A stretch of 64,000 nucleotides of DNA from Ornithinibacillus californiensis (GCF_001038485.1 NZ_LDUE01000058.1:90499-154498); one strand, 5' to 3'. Shown: positions 42,451-50,759, counted from the stretch's first letter. Program-made: numbers and translations. Notes: generated by a model not told the origin, from the sequence alone.

Positions 42451-43041
42451 ATGTGTTGTTGTTCTTATTGCTGTGAACGTTACTACTGTTGTGAGTGTTG
42501 TTGCCCTAATAGTAGCGATACGACACGAGGTCCAAGAGGGCCGCGCGGTGAGCAAGGTCCAAGAGGGCCAAAAGGAGATCCGGGGCCTAGAGGTGAACAA
42601 GGGCTAAAGGGGGATCCGGGACCTAGAGGTGAACAAGGACCTAAAGGGGATCCGGGTACTACAACTGGAGCATATGGATTTGCGTATTCCACTGATCAGA
42701 GTAATCAAAGTGGTAATGTAAAGTTTTCAATAGCAGGGCCTTTACAGGACGTTGAATTAATTTCTGATGGCCTTAAGGTTTTACAAGCTGGAGCTTACCA
42801 AATTAGCTATAGAGTAGATGTAGAATCAGAAACTGAAACCGTTAACCCTGCTAGTTTTCAAATAGTTGTTAATAATAGAGTCAACATTTCATCCTCCATA
42901 ACGAAATCTAATAGATCTGCAAACTTATATTCCACTCAACTTTTCTCACTTCAAACCAATGATATAGTTAAACTTGTAGCTGAAATACCAGAAGGTCAAG
43001 GTTATTCAATGGCAACAATTCAAGTCATTCAAGTGGGATAA
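42451..43041 (+). CDS. Collagen-like protein with Cys-rich N-terminus
   Basis: 196 residues. The first 21 residues contain ten or so Cys ([17 protein letters not shown]). Fourteen Gly-X-Y triplets follow (about residues 28-70, repeated [12 protein letters not shown] types), then a roughly 125-residue beta-rich C-terminal domain ([20 protein letters not shown], then [16 protein letters not shown]) of the C1q/TNF-like type found in BclA exosporium glycoproteins. No signal peptide. AAAGGAG precedes the ATG. It is likely to form trimeric filaments on the spore surface; the Cys cluster could crosslink or bind metal (inference). Confidence 0.85.
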   Translation: MCCCSYCCERYYCCECCCPNSSDTTRGPRGPRGEQGPRGPKGDPGPRGEQGLKGDPGPRGEQGPKGDPGTTTGAYGFAYSTDQSNQSGNVKFSIAGPLQDVELISDGLKVLQAGAYQISYRVDVESETETVNPASFQIVVNNRVNISSSITKSNRSANLYSTQLFSLQTNDIVKLVAEIPEGQGYSMATIQVIQVG

Positions 43042-43094
43042 TCGAAAAGAAGTGGAGAATAGAAAATTATTTCTATTCCGCTCCAAAAGATTAT

Positions 43095-43133
43095 AAAGAG
43101 ATGAACATAATTGCTCATCTCTTTATTTTTTTT
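43095..43133 (+). terminator. Intrinsic terminator
   Basis: AAAGAGATGA and TCATCTCTTT pair, followed by ATTTTTTTT. A second hairpin (GGAG/CTCC with AATAG/CTATT) lies just before it. They end the K319/collagen-like transcript. Confidence 0.9.
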
Positions 43134-43247
43134 GCATCAAATGCAATGTACGCAAAGCACCCACTCATTCTTATCAACCAATATCTTTTCTAAGCGCTTA
43201 TAGTATTCAGTAATTGAATATTCGACCATAATATTCAAACATCACTT

Positions 43248-43351
43248 CTATTCCTTAACCCAATCCATTTGTTCTACCAAGTTAACTGTTAGACCCCCCC
43301 TATTCCTCAACTCAACCCAACTCCAAGGCGAACTTAACGATTAAAATCCCA
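43248..43351. repeat. 52-bp tandem repeat, locus 3
   Basis: Two units (43248-43299, 43300-43351) of the same family as locus 2. The second unit and the next 185 bases correspond to 30687-30921, forming the right-hand direct repeat around the mnx region. The gene-free stretch 43042-43423 holds the terminator above and this repeat, nothing more. Confidence 0.85.
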
Positions 43352-43423
43352 ACACACCATATCCCAATAGTAAAACTCCAATTAAAAAAGCCCAAAATCA
43401 AAAGATATTGAGCTTCCCCACTA

Positions 43424-44788
43424 TTATTCAGGAACAATATTATGGTTATGGCAGAAACGATTATCTGGGTCATACTTCCGCTTCACTTCTACAAGTCGTT
43501 CATAATTCTCCTGATAGGCATGTTCAACAACCCGCTCGCCCGATGCAATGCCATTCAAATATGATGCCTTCTTATAAGACAGTGGTAGTAAACCACCATA
43601 TACAGAATCTGCCCACTGTTTGCAAATTGCATCTTCCCCTGGCATTGCCATAATATCAACCAACAAGGCAAACTTCGCATCACGCATTGCAAATGCCGTC
43701 GCATCGGAAGGTACTCGGTTCATTGCTCCACCTAGTGCCCATAATTGCACCAAGTAAGTCGGGGCTGGTGCGCTGTCAATTTTACCAAGTACAGCATCGA
43801 TCACCTGTTCATCAAGTTCATCAAAATATAGTGATGTCCCATACACATTCGTATATTCCGTTACCATGGCATCTAGCTTTTTTTGCACCTGTGCAAAGCT
43901 CATAATTCCTGTTTGATCCATAATTGGCTTTGCTAATTCACGAAGGGGCTTCAAGACTTCCTCGCCTTCTTCTGTATCCCCCACATAAACTCCTTGCAAC
44001 ATCATAACCTTTTTCATATGAAGAAACTCTGGTAAAAATGCTGCTGGTGGCAAAACAGTTGCCGTTAGATTAATAGATATTGCTTCATCAGGTGCTTCTG
44101 AAACAAATGCATTTAATTTTTCCAAAATCGCTTTAGCATCTTCGTAATCGTACATAACATCCAACGCAAATACTTCAGGTCCTACAGGATGCAGGGCAAA
44201 CTCAAATCTAGTAACCACACCAAAGTTACCGCCACCACCACGGATAGCCCAATACAGATCAGGATGGTTCTCTTCGCTGACATCTAGTACATTCCCATCT
44301 GCTGTTACAACTCGGGCTGCAACGATATTATCACAAGTTAATCCATACTTTCCTCGCAAATAACCAAGACCTCCACTGAGCGCTAGCCCTCCAACACCAA
44401 CTTTAGATACCGTTCCAGTTGGTACTGCAAGCCCATATTTTTGCGTTTCCATATCGATTGCTCCAGCAGTTGCACCACTCTCAACAATGGCCACTTGCCG
44501 TTCCTCATCTACTTGCACACTGTTCATATTCGACATATCGAGCATAATACCGCCATCGCTAACTCCAAATCCCCCAACATGGTGTCCACCACCACGAATG
44601 GAAACCGACAAATTATTCTCATTAGAGAACAACAAAGCCGTAACAATATCCGCTTCCGTCTCGCAAACTACTATGCATGCTGGCTTTTTATCAATAGCTG
44701 TATTCCAAACTCTTCTTCTTTCCTCATAACTTTCCTCACCTGGACGTAATAACTTGCCTCCAACTTTTTCCTCAAGCATTTGATACAT
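43424..44788 (-). CDS. FAD-dependent oxidase, BBE type
   Basis: A 454-residue berberine-bridge-enzyme-like oxidase. The FAD domain has VSIRGGGHHVGGFGVSDGG, whose His probably carries the covalent flavin, then LALSGGLGYLRGKYGLTCDN and AIRGGGGNFGVVTRFEF. The C-terminal BBE segment ends RKYDPDNRFCHNHNI. A Cys for a second covalent bond is not seen at the expected place. The substrate (sugar, alcohol or other) is unknown. AAGGGGATGGAG precedes the ATG. Its promoter contains a TetR-type operator, and a fragment of its 3' end is at 30809-30921. Confidence 0.9.
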   Translation of the reverse strand: MYQMLEEKVGGKLLRPGEESYEERRRVWNTAIDKKPACIVVCETEADIVTALLFSNENNLSVSIRGGGHHVGGFGVSDGGIMLDMSNMNSVQVDEERQVAIVESGATAGAIDMETQKYGLAVPTGTVSKVGVGGLALSGGLGYLRGKYGLTCDNIVAARVVTADGNVLDVSEENHPDLYWAIRGGGGNFGVVTRFEFALHPVGPEVFALDVMYDYEDAKAILEKLNAFVSEAPDEAISINLTATVLPPAAFLPEFLHMKKVMMLQGVYVGDTEEGEEVLKPLRELAKPIMDQTGIMSFAQVQKKLDAMVTEYTNVYGTSLYFDELDEQVIDAVLGKIDSAPAPTYLVQLWALGGAMNRVPSDATAFAMRDAKFALLVDIMAMPGEDAICKQWADSVYGGLLPLSYKKASYLNGIASGERVVEHAYQENYERLVEVKRKYDPDNRFCHNHNIVPE

Positions 44789-44825
44789 CTTTCACTCCAT
44801 CCCCTTTTTAAAAAATCCTAGTATT

Positions 44826-44854
44826 ATCATAACGTTCGTTATAACGAATTACAA
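44826..44854 (-). promoter_or_regulatory. Promoter with operator for the FAD oxidase
   Basis: Minus strand -35 TTGTAA (44849-44854), 17-base spacer, -10 TATGAT (44826-44831). The spacer contains the perfect palindrome TTCGTTATAACGAA (44835-44848), the classic position for a repressor of the TetR or similar type. Confidence 0.8.
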
Positions 44855-44940
44855 TACATTTTTAAAAAAGTTTCTGATATTTATCCCTTCATGATAATCT
44901 AAGAGAGACAAACATAATTTAGGTTAAAAGGAGAAGTAAC

Positions 44941-45301
44941 ATGATTAAAAATATTGCAACCGTTGGCGTCTATGTAGATGATCAACAAAAGGCGAAGCAA
45001 TTTTGGACAGAAAAGGTAGGTTTTGATGGTTGCGGAATTCCCAATGGGGCCTGAGGCAACTTGGTTAGAGGTTGCCCCGCCAAATGCTGAGAGCCGATTG
45101 GTTATTTATCCAAAGTCGATGCGAGGTGGTTATGATATGCCTCAAGTATCGATTGTATTTGAATGTGAAGATATTGAGGAAACTTATGAAACTTTGAAAG
45201 ACAATGGGGTTGAGTTTGACCAGGAACTTAATAAAGCACCTTGGGGAACGAGTGCGATTTTCTGTGATTTAGATGGAAATAAGTTTTTAATTAAGGGATG
45301 A
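44941..45301 (+). pseudogene. VOC-family (glyoxalase/bleomycin type) gene, frameshifted
   Basis: AAAAGGAGAAG precedes ATG 44941, which opens MIKNIATVGVYVDDQQKAKQ and FWTEKVGF and then stops at TGA because of a shift near 45026. The +1 frame continues MVAEFPMGPEATWLEV to the end of a normal VOC domain at 45301. A two-base loss or one-base gain explains it. Either a recent pseudogene or a sequencing error. Divergent from the FAD oxidase. Confidence 0.85.
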
Positions 45302-45318
45302 TGCACCTAATAACCAAA

Positions 45319-45356
45319 AAATAGGCCCAAGGAGTGTTTCTTCCCAAGGCCTATTT
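45319..45356. terminator. Bidirectional hairpin terminator
   Basis: AAATAGGCC and GGCCTATTT pair, with inner pairing of TTGGG and CCCAA possible. Lies between the convergent VOC pseudogene and the gene ending at 45412. Confidence 0.8.
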
Positions 45357-45411
45357 ATCGAAAGGTCTTCCTGTGCAACTAGAGGAACTAGATATATAGT
45401 TTTCTAAAATA

Positions 45412-45951
45412 CTAATCACCTAGTTTCTCTTTAGTTTGGCAGAAGATGAATTGATCACTCGGGTTCCAAATGTGTAGATGATCGGCAATGTAGCCACGTA
45501 GCCACAATTCACCGTTAATCTTCCTAAGGTAAAAGCCTTTCGGAAAATCATCATCCTCACTTACTATCTCCGATGCTACTGTGATAGATCCCGATGGAGC
45601 TTGATTTTTTGAGTTATTACCCGTATCTCCTTCAGGTTGATCAAGATACGCTAATCTCAAGAAAGGCCCAAGTTCAAGTGGACACAACTCCAAACCAAGT
45701 TCGATAGCTCGTTCATATATCTGTGGTAAAGTAGCTCCATCAGGATAGCCAAGATCTTTGACGGTTATTTGTACGGTATTTAGATTATACTTTGTTTCTG
45801 ACGTAGTAAATTTTTCATCAGCTAATAGTCTTTCTGCGTACTCATTCATCAATATGGAGTTCTGCTTCAAGCTATGGATAAGCTGCAAATTTGTTAGTCC
45901 ACCAACCTCTATTATTCTTGTAATAACTGAGCAATCGGGGTAGATTGGCAT
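45412..45951 (-). CDS. Hypothetical protein
   Basis: 179 residues, soluble, starting at ATG behind AAGGAGTGA. Segments VGGLTNLQLIHSLKQNSILM and GLELCPLELGPFLRLAYLDQ suggest an alpha-beta fold that I cannot place in a named family. The final part, WLRGYIADHLHIWNPSDQFI, looks conserved. Single gene between unrelated neighbours. Confidence 0.65.
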   Translation of the reverse strand: MPIYPDCSVITRIIEVGGLTNLQLIHSLKQNSILMNEYAERLLADEKFTTSETKYNLNTVQITVKDLGYPDGATLPQIYERAIELGLELCPLELGPFLRLAYLDQPEGDTGNNSKNQAPSGSITVASEIVSEDDDFPKGFYLRKINGELWLRGYIADHLHIWNPSDQFIFCQTKEKLGD

Positions 45952-46145
45952 TTGTGGTCACTCCTTATCAAGGTACAATTTTCAACTCGTTATTTCTCTA
46001 AAACGGTGAGACTCTTATTACAATAACATATCGGCAAAAAAGTTGATAAAAACAAGAATACTAGGCACTAAAAAGTTAAATTCCTACTTTTATTTTTCAT
46101 TATTTCCCCCGATATCAACTTAAAATAGTATATCTTCAAACCCGT

Positions 46146-46904
46146 TTAAGAACGTATTGGCACAAGATAATCCTGTGAGGTTTCCACATGAAAACGACCA
46201 CTCTCTCGTAAGAACTGCGTTAGCAAGTGGACGTGACCAACTCCATATAAAACAAAAACTCGATCATCATTCGAAGTTACCATTTCAACCAAATTTTTAT
46301 AGATAATCAGATTGCGATAGTACCAATATTGTGCTGTCCACATGGCTCCAACTGGAATATTATCACTTTCCATTAAAGTTAGCGTCATATATAACTCATG
46401 ATTCGCTTTTACATTAGTAGGCTCATTTAACCACCGTAAAAACTCCATTATTGTATGACTATCCAAATAATCTTCAATATCATTTGCTAAATGCTGTCCC
46501 TTTTCCATTGCCTCTTCAAAGACTTTTGAACCACTTTCTGTTGCTAAAGCTTCAAGGTCAGGAATCCCCTCTACGTTCTCATTCCAATCAATTGCAAATA
46601 ATTCATGAAGATTCATTGCCTTAGCCAATTGGAAACCAATTTGGTGACGTTCATCAGAAGTTAATTTAAAATCTCCGTATAAGTAGGACAAGTAATCCTG
46701 ATTAAAATCGTGTTGGGCTTTAGTTGATACTTCTAATGCTATTTTTGTTGGTTGAAACCCTGTTAAACTATCAACTACTTGGCGCATTTCTTTTTGTCTT
46801 TTGTCCGTTAGAATATCTTCTGATTGAGTGTTAAACATATCCATATTTGGATTACCAAAATGATCGGACCCTAGGACAAGAATTGTTGGTTTTTTATTAT
46901 CCAT
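46146..46904 (-). CDS. DUF5694-family protein (TraB/ChaN-like)
   Basis: 252 residues. N-terminal ILVLGSDHFGNPNMDMF and KIALEVSTKAQHDFNQDYLS, and C-terminal VFVLYGVGHVHLLTQFL, match DUF5694 proteins of the TraB/ChaN-like clan, where GxxH and E residues are thought to bind metal. Cytosolic. AAGGGG precedes the ATG. Biological role unknown. Confidence 0.8.
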   Translation of the reverse strand: MDNKKPTILVLGSDHFGNPNMDMFNTQSEDILTDKRQKEMRQVVDSLTGFQPTKIALEVSTKAQHDFNQDYLSYLYGDFKLTSDERHQIGFQLAKAMNLHELFAIDWNENVEGIPDLEALATESGSKVFEEAMEKGQHLANDIEDYLDSHTIMEFLRWLNEPTNVKANHELYMTLTLMESDNIPVGAMWTAQYWYYRNLIIYKNLVEMVTSNDDRVFVLYGVGHVHLLTQFLRESGRFHVETSQDYLVPIRS

Positions 46905-46967
46905 ATAGAAACCCCTTAAATTGAATTTTAAACTCTAATGATTTGCTTAAAATATAATGTTGACTCG

Positions 46968-47492
46968 CTATCCCTTACTATCACTAGTCTCGTTCAAACA
47001 AGCAAGTTCAGTATTGATTTGCTCCCAGCTCTCATTATATGTATCTACTTTACATGTATAGATAGACTTAGAAAGTCCCATAATTTCTTCTCTAACTTTG
47101 TCGTCCAAAGTTTTATCATTTTGAAGACGTCCAAGTATGGTCCAGATCTTTTCTTGCATATTTTTAAGTTCTGTATAAGTAGTTTCAGGAATTCCATCAA
47201 GTATAGGAACGTCTGTATTCTGTAATCCTTCCTCTATATCTCTAATAATCGAGGTAAGTCCTTCGCGAAATTCTTCTTCCTCCCATTCTACTGATTCAGC
47301 TGGCCTTATTCCTAAATAATTTAGTAAAACTCTTAAAGGACTTTCAACTTCCAGTTCGTAAAGGTACATGTTTGACTGGTCCAATTCTTCTTTTTTAGCC
47401 AAGTAAAGGTTTAAAATCACTAATGTGATAATAGAAAGCACCAAAATAGTTATTAAAATCCCTGTGTTTTTAAAAGATTTTTTTGTTGTCAT
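46968..47492 (-). CDS. Hypothetical membrane-anchored protein
   Basis: 174 residues with one N-terminal helix (about residues 12-31), then a helical acidic domain. AGAGGGGAAGAG precedes the ATG, and the extended -10 motif at 47527-47544 lies 35 bases upstream. Not recognised. Confidence 0.68.
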   Translation of the reverse strand: MTTKKSFKNTGILITILVLSIITLVILNLYLAKKEELDQSNMYLYELEVESPLRVLLNYLGIRPAESVEWEEEEFREGLTSIIRDIEEGLQNTDVPILDGIPETTYTELKNMQEKIWTILGRLQNDKTLDDKVREEIMGLSKSIYTCKVDTYNESWEQINTELACLNETSDSKG

Positions 47493-47526
47493 AAATAGTC
47501 TCTTCCCCTCTTACTCCCTAATCTGT

Positions 47527-47544
47527 ATACTACCATAATATTCC
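47527..47544 (-). promoter_or_regulatory. Extended -10 promoter motif
   Basis: The minus strand reads GGAATATTATGGTAGTAT, differing from the motif at 17976-17993 by one base. It lies 35 bases upstream of the gene starting at 47492. Confidence 0.65.
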
Positions 47545-47569
47545 ATATAAAATAATGGGACATGTATAC

Positions 47570-47600
47570 AGAAAAAGACGATCAATTATGAGATCGCCTT
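47570..47600 (-). terminator. Hairpin terminator
   Basis: On the minus strand GGCGATC and GATCGTC pair (one G-T), followed by TTTTT. Ends the amber-interrupted gene upstream. Confidence 0.7.
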
Positions 47601-47659
47601 GTCAACTCCACTTAAGATTATTTACTAACTAATACGTTCCATAGTGAAAAAAGTTTCAA

Positions 47660-47911
47660 TTATGTATTTTTAAATAGCTTTATCACACCATAAACAAATA
47701 AAACAATACCTAGAATCAACATAAATCCAACAAAAAAATTATCAAAGATACCAGGCATGCTAGGCTAACTAGGATGAGAGCCACTTCCATTCAGTTTCAC
47801 CGGAAAACTTTCACTAGCGTAATGGAATACGGCAATAAATCTTTCCATAGTAAATAGAATACCACTTAATGCTATTAATCCTATTCCAGTAATAAAACAA
47901 ATCTTTTCCAT
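47660..47911 (-). pseudogene. Small two-helix membrane protein gene with an in-frame amber codon
   Basis: From ATG 47911 (behind GAGGGG) the frame reads MEKICFITGIGLIALSGILF, continues to GSGSHPS, then TAG (47765-47767), then PSMPGIFDNFFVGFMLILGI and on to a normal stop at 47660. Both halves are in the same frame and look like one 83-residue membrane protein, so a single nonsense change (or read-through) is likely. The second helix would be lost in the truncated product. Confidence 0.75.
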
Positions 47912-47946
47912 ATGATTCATTCCCCTCTTATAACTGCTACACCTTC

Positions 47947-48354
47947 TTAGAATTCAATAAGAAAAGGATGGCTCTTTTCATCCAAGCACAATTCTATTCG
48001 CTGTCTAAAGTTCTTAAATTCTACCATTTCCAACGCTTCTTCAATCGGAAAAAATCCTACTTCAAGACTTTCTGAACTAGTCGTTGGTACTCCACCAATT
48101 GCTCTTCCCAGATATAATGTATTGCAAATTGAACGTTCTACATTTTGAAAGATTCCACAAAACTTAATAATCTCTATATCAATTCCAGATTCCTCTTTTG
48201 TTTCGCGAATGGCGGCATCCATCAGCGATTCGCCTTCTTCCACTTGTCCACCTGGCATTTCCCAACCTCGACGTGGCCCTTTGATTAGAAGTAGTTCACT
48301 TTTATCGTTCAGTACGACTGTTGCTGCTGAAATAATATGCTTTGGTACTGTCAT
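47947..48354 (-). CDS. Nudix hydrolase
   Basis: 135 residues with a complete Nudix box GGQVEEGESLMDAAIRETKE followed by ESGI (about residues 36-58). It hydrolyses a nucleoside-diphosphate-linked substrate; which one is unknown. ATG 48354 is preferred because AGGGGGGATAACA precedes it; a longer frame exists. An extended -10 motif is at 48401-48418. Confidence 0.9.
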   Translation of the reverse strand: MTVPKHIISAATVVLNDKSELLLIKGPRRGWEMPGGQVEEGESLMDAAIRETKEESGIDIEIIKFCGIFQNVERSICNTLYLGRAIGGVPTTSSESLEVGFFPIEEALEMVEFKNFRQRIELCLDEKSHPFLIEF

Positions 48355-48400
48355 TGTTATCCCCCTATGAAATACATTTGTCAAAATAAGTCATATACCG

Positions 48401-48418
48401 ATATTAGCATAATATTCT
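48401..48418 (-). promoter_or_regulatory. Extended -10 promoter motif
   Basis: The minus strand reads AGAATATTATGCTAATAT: TGn-TAATAT, a good extended -10, with the AGAATATT element before it, 47 bases upstream of the Nudix gene. Confidence 0.65.
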
Positions 48419-48454
48419 AAAACATTAAACGGATTGTGGGGTTATTGTGAAAGA

Positions 48455-48497
48455 TGAAAAAAAACCAACCTCTCTAAATAAGAAGCTGGGTTAAAAT
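48455..48497 (-). terminator. Imperfect hairpin terminator
   Basis: On the minus strand CCAGCTTCT pairs imperfectly with AGAGGTTGG, followed by a run of eight T. Downstream of the isochorismatase-type gene. Confidence 0.6.
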
Positions 48498-48503
48498 CTC
48501 TAA

Positions 48504-49061
48504 TTATCTATAGGAATCATGTATCTGATTAAACAAATCATCTTCCGTATTACGTACCAGTGAAAAATGTTCTACATTATCAAGGCCATGAAGTGTTCTA
48601 TTATGATGATTAATAATTTGCTCCGCGCTTAAAACCTGACTATCTTTCGTTGAATGTCCATCACCAACTAACGTTACATCAAATCCACTTACAGTTGCTG
48701 TCCTCACAGCAGTATCAATACAAAATTGTGTGGAGCACCCCATAATTACTACATGTTGAACATCAAGCGAATTGAAGTACTGCAAAAGATCGGTTCCGTG
48801 AAAGGCATTGGTTGCTAGTTTATCAAATACCTTAGACTCCTCAGGTACATGAATGCCATCGTGAATTTCAAATCCTTTACCTTGCCCACCAGCAACATCC
48901 AGATCCCTTACAAAAACAACAGGGACGAATTCTTTTTTTGCTTTTTCAATGACGAGATTTATATTTTCAATAAGTTTTCCCTTGTTATAAACAGCACTTT
49001 CCTCAAGATTCCCATCTATTAATTCTTGTTGCGCATCAATAATTAACAATGCTTGCTTCAA
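48504..49061 (-). CDS. Isochorismatase-family cysteine hydrolase
   Basis: About 185 residues. The catalytic set is visible: Asp in LLIIDAQQELIDG, the Lys segment ESKVFDKLATNAFHGTDL, and the nucleophile Cys in VIMGCSTQFCIDTAVRTA. Members hydrolyse nicotinamide, ureidoacrylate or similar amides, and the substrate is not evident. TTG 49061 is chosen as start since AAAGGGGAAA lies properly before it; the ATG six codons upstream has no binding site. Confidence 0.88.
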   Translation of the reverse strand: MKQALLIIDAQQELIDGNLEESAVYNKGKLIENINLVIEKAKKEFVPVVFVRDLDVAGGQGKGFEIHDGIHVPEESKVFDKLATNAFHGTDLLQYFNSLDVQHVVIMGCSTQFCIDTAVRTATVSGFDVTLVGDGHSTKDSQVLSAEQIINHHNRTLHGLDNVEHFSLVRNTEDDLFNQIHDSYR

Positions 49062-49312
49062 ATGATTTTCCCCTTTCATTATTAAGGGAATCGTAAAATC
49101 TAATAAGGCGTAATCCCCTTTGTATTTCTAATATCACAGTTCCTGTTACTAACCATAATACTCGCCCCCTTCTAATCGATACTTGAAACAAATTAATCGT
49201 ATCATACGTACAAAATAAAATACTACATAAATTTTTCCATAAAATTAAATATTACTAAAATTATGGAAACTAAAGACTGATGATTGTATGATAGATATAA
49301 GGAGGGATAAAA

Positions 49313-49510
49313 ATGCCACTTTGGATGTTCATTATCATACCGCTTGGTGGACTGCTCATTATAGGAGTTTTATTTGATGTCATTGCCAAAAGGAAAAAAA
49401 TTCGTTTTGACCCAGAAGAAGGAATGAAAAACACTCCTGAGGCAGAGAGAATTTATAAAGAACAACATTTAAAAGAAACGATTACGGACATTAATGATCC
49501 TAATCTCTAA
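49313..49510 (+). CDS. Small membrane protein
   Basis: 65 residues: one helix (about residues 2-24), then a basic and acidic cytosolic tail with FDPEEGMKNTPEAERIYKEQ. AAGGAGGGA precedes the ATG. Similar short proteins occur in bacilli without known function. Confidence 0.7.
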   Translation: MPLWMFIIIPLGGLLIIGVLFDVIAKRKKIRFDPEEGMKNTPEAERIYKEQHLKETITDINDPNL

Positions 49511-49696
49511 TGAAATGCTAGCTCCATCTACCTTTACCAGTAAGATACCCGCCAACTTATTAAGTCCGTAGATTTTTCTCACCTTCTCAGAAAAAACACA
49601 TTTTTCCATAACACCCATCATATGGTTAACCATGAGCCTAAATTCCCAGTGGAGTTGGGACAATTGAACTGACCATTTGTAAAGGAGGAGAGAAAT

Positions 49697-50104
49697 ATGA
49701 GTGAAGAAAACAACAATAATCAGACTGATGGAAAGGAGAATGTGAATAATTCCAACGAGGAAAAGAAAACCTCAAATAAAACATCCTCAGGAATGGATGA
49801 GAATTTAGCGGGCTTACTTAGTTATTTAGTTGGATTTGTTACAGGAATTATCTTTTTATTAATTGAGAAAGAAAGCCGCTTCGTTCGTTTTCATGCATTA
49901 CAATCCATCTTTGTGTTTGTTGCCTTATTTGTTCTAAATATCGTACTATCCTTTATCCCGTTTATCGGTTGGGCTATCAGCCTCATCATTGCCCCACTTT
50001 CTTTTGTCTTATGGATTGTACTGATGATTCAAGCGTACCAAGGTAAACTGTTCAAGCTACCGATTATCGGGGATATGGTAGAAAAACAGCTAGAAAAAAT
50101 GTAA
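49697..50104 (+). CDS. DUF4870-domain membrane protein
   Basis: 135 residues: a polar Asn-rich N-terminus, then three helices with the DUF4870 (Tic20-like) pattern LAGLLSYLVGFVTGIIFLLI, RFVRFHALQSIFVFVALFVL and a short C-terminal tail. AAAGGAGGAG precedes the ATG, and a strong terminator follows. Function unknown. Confidence 0.88.
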   Translation: MSEENNNNQTDGKENVNNSNEEKKTSNKTSSGMDENLAGLLSYLVGFVTGIIFLLIEKESRFVRFHALQSIFVFVALFVLNIVLSFIPFIGWAISLIIAPLSFVLWIVLMIQAYQGKLFKLPIIGDMVEKQLEKM

Positions 50105-50128
50105 TTTAACTATCAAGCTTATACAACA

Positions 50129-50171
50129 AAAAAGTCCAACTGCACTATTCCTATGTGCAGTTGGACTTTTT
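50129..50171. terminator. Strong bidirectional terminator
   Basis: A perfect 17-base stem, AAAAAGTCCAACTGCAC and its complement, with loop TATTCCTAT and T-runs on both strands. It separates the convergent DUF4870 and NlpC/P60-type genes. Confidence 0.95.
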
Positions 50172-50183
50172 AATCTAAAAAAC

Positions 50184-50759
50184 TTAAATTTGAACCATTG
50201 GACTAGCGATTTGAACCCGTTCATTACGCTCTTTATATTGATAGTCTTTTAATCTACCTTCATACACCAACTCAAAATCTGCTGAACGTAGCAAATCGGT
50301 TGGTTGAACTAAAGAGAGATCCTTATCAAAATTAATCGCACTACTTTCCTTTAAAACGGATGCGACAAATTGCGAACAGAAGAAAGCATTCTTTCGCTTT
50401 ATCGGCTTTTTAACGAGTACTCCAAATAACCCTAGCAAATTATAGCGATAAAGTTCCTTATTTTCACCAATTAACTGAATAAATCGATGCATCTTATGAA
50501 GATCCTCATTTGTTACTGTTAACGAATAAATCGCACAATCGGCTTGGGTAAATAAAGCCGAGTCCATATCTTCCCTAACAAAACCGCCAATAAAAGGATT
50601 TCTAGCCGTTTTTCTCCCAAAGCTATATACCTCTTTTAAATCAGCATCAAAAGCAATTGAGGCATGATTATAGGGCTTTCTTGTATAGGATTTTATTAAT
50701 CTAGTAAACATGGTCCCTGTATCAGATAATAATAGATATATTTTCTTTTCTCCTAGCAT
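50184..50759 (-). CDS. Permuted NlpC/P60-type papain-fold protein
   Basis: About 191 residues. An early His in KPYNHASIAFDADL and a later Cys in AFFCSQFVASVLKES give the order His then Cys, typical of circularly permuted papain-fold proteins (YiiX/YaeF group). Members act on acyl or peptide bonds; the activity here is unknown. No signal peptide. ATG 50759 follows GAGGTGGGG. Confidence 0.78.
   Translation of the reverse strand: MLGEKKIYLLLSDTGTMFTRLIKSYTRKPYNHASIAFDADLKEVYSFGRKTARNPFIGGFVREDMDSALFTQADCAIYSLTVTNEDLHKMHRFIQLIGENKELYRYNLLGLFGVLVKKPIKRKNAFFCSQFVASVLKESSAINFDKDLSLVQPTDLLRSADFELVYEGRLKDYQYKERNERVQIASPMVQI

Noticed and set aside
42483..42692. Open frame antisense to the collagen-like gene, rich in Gly-Pro-Cys-Ser
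   Set aside because: It is the mirror of the Gly-X-Y codons; no binding site or promoter.
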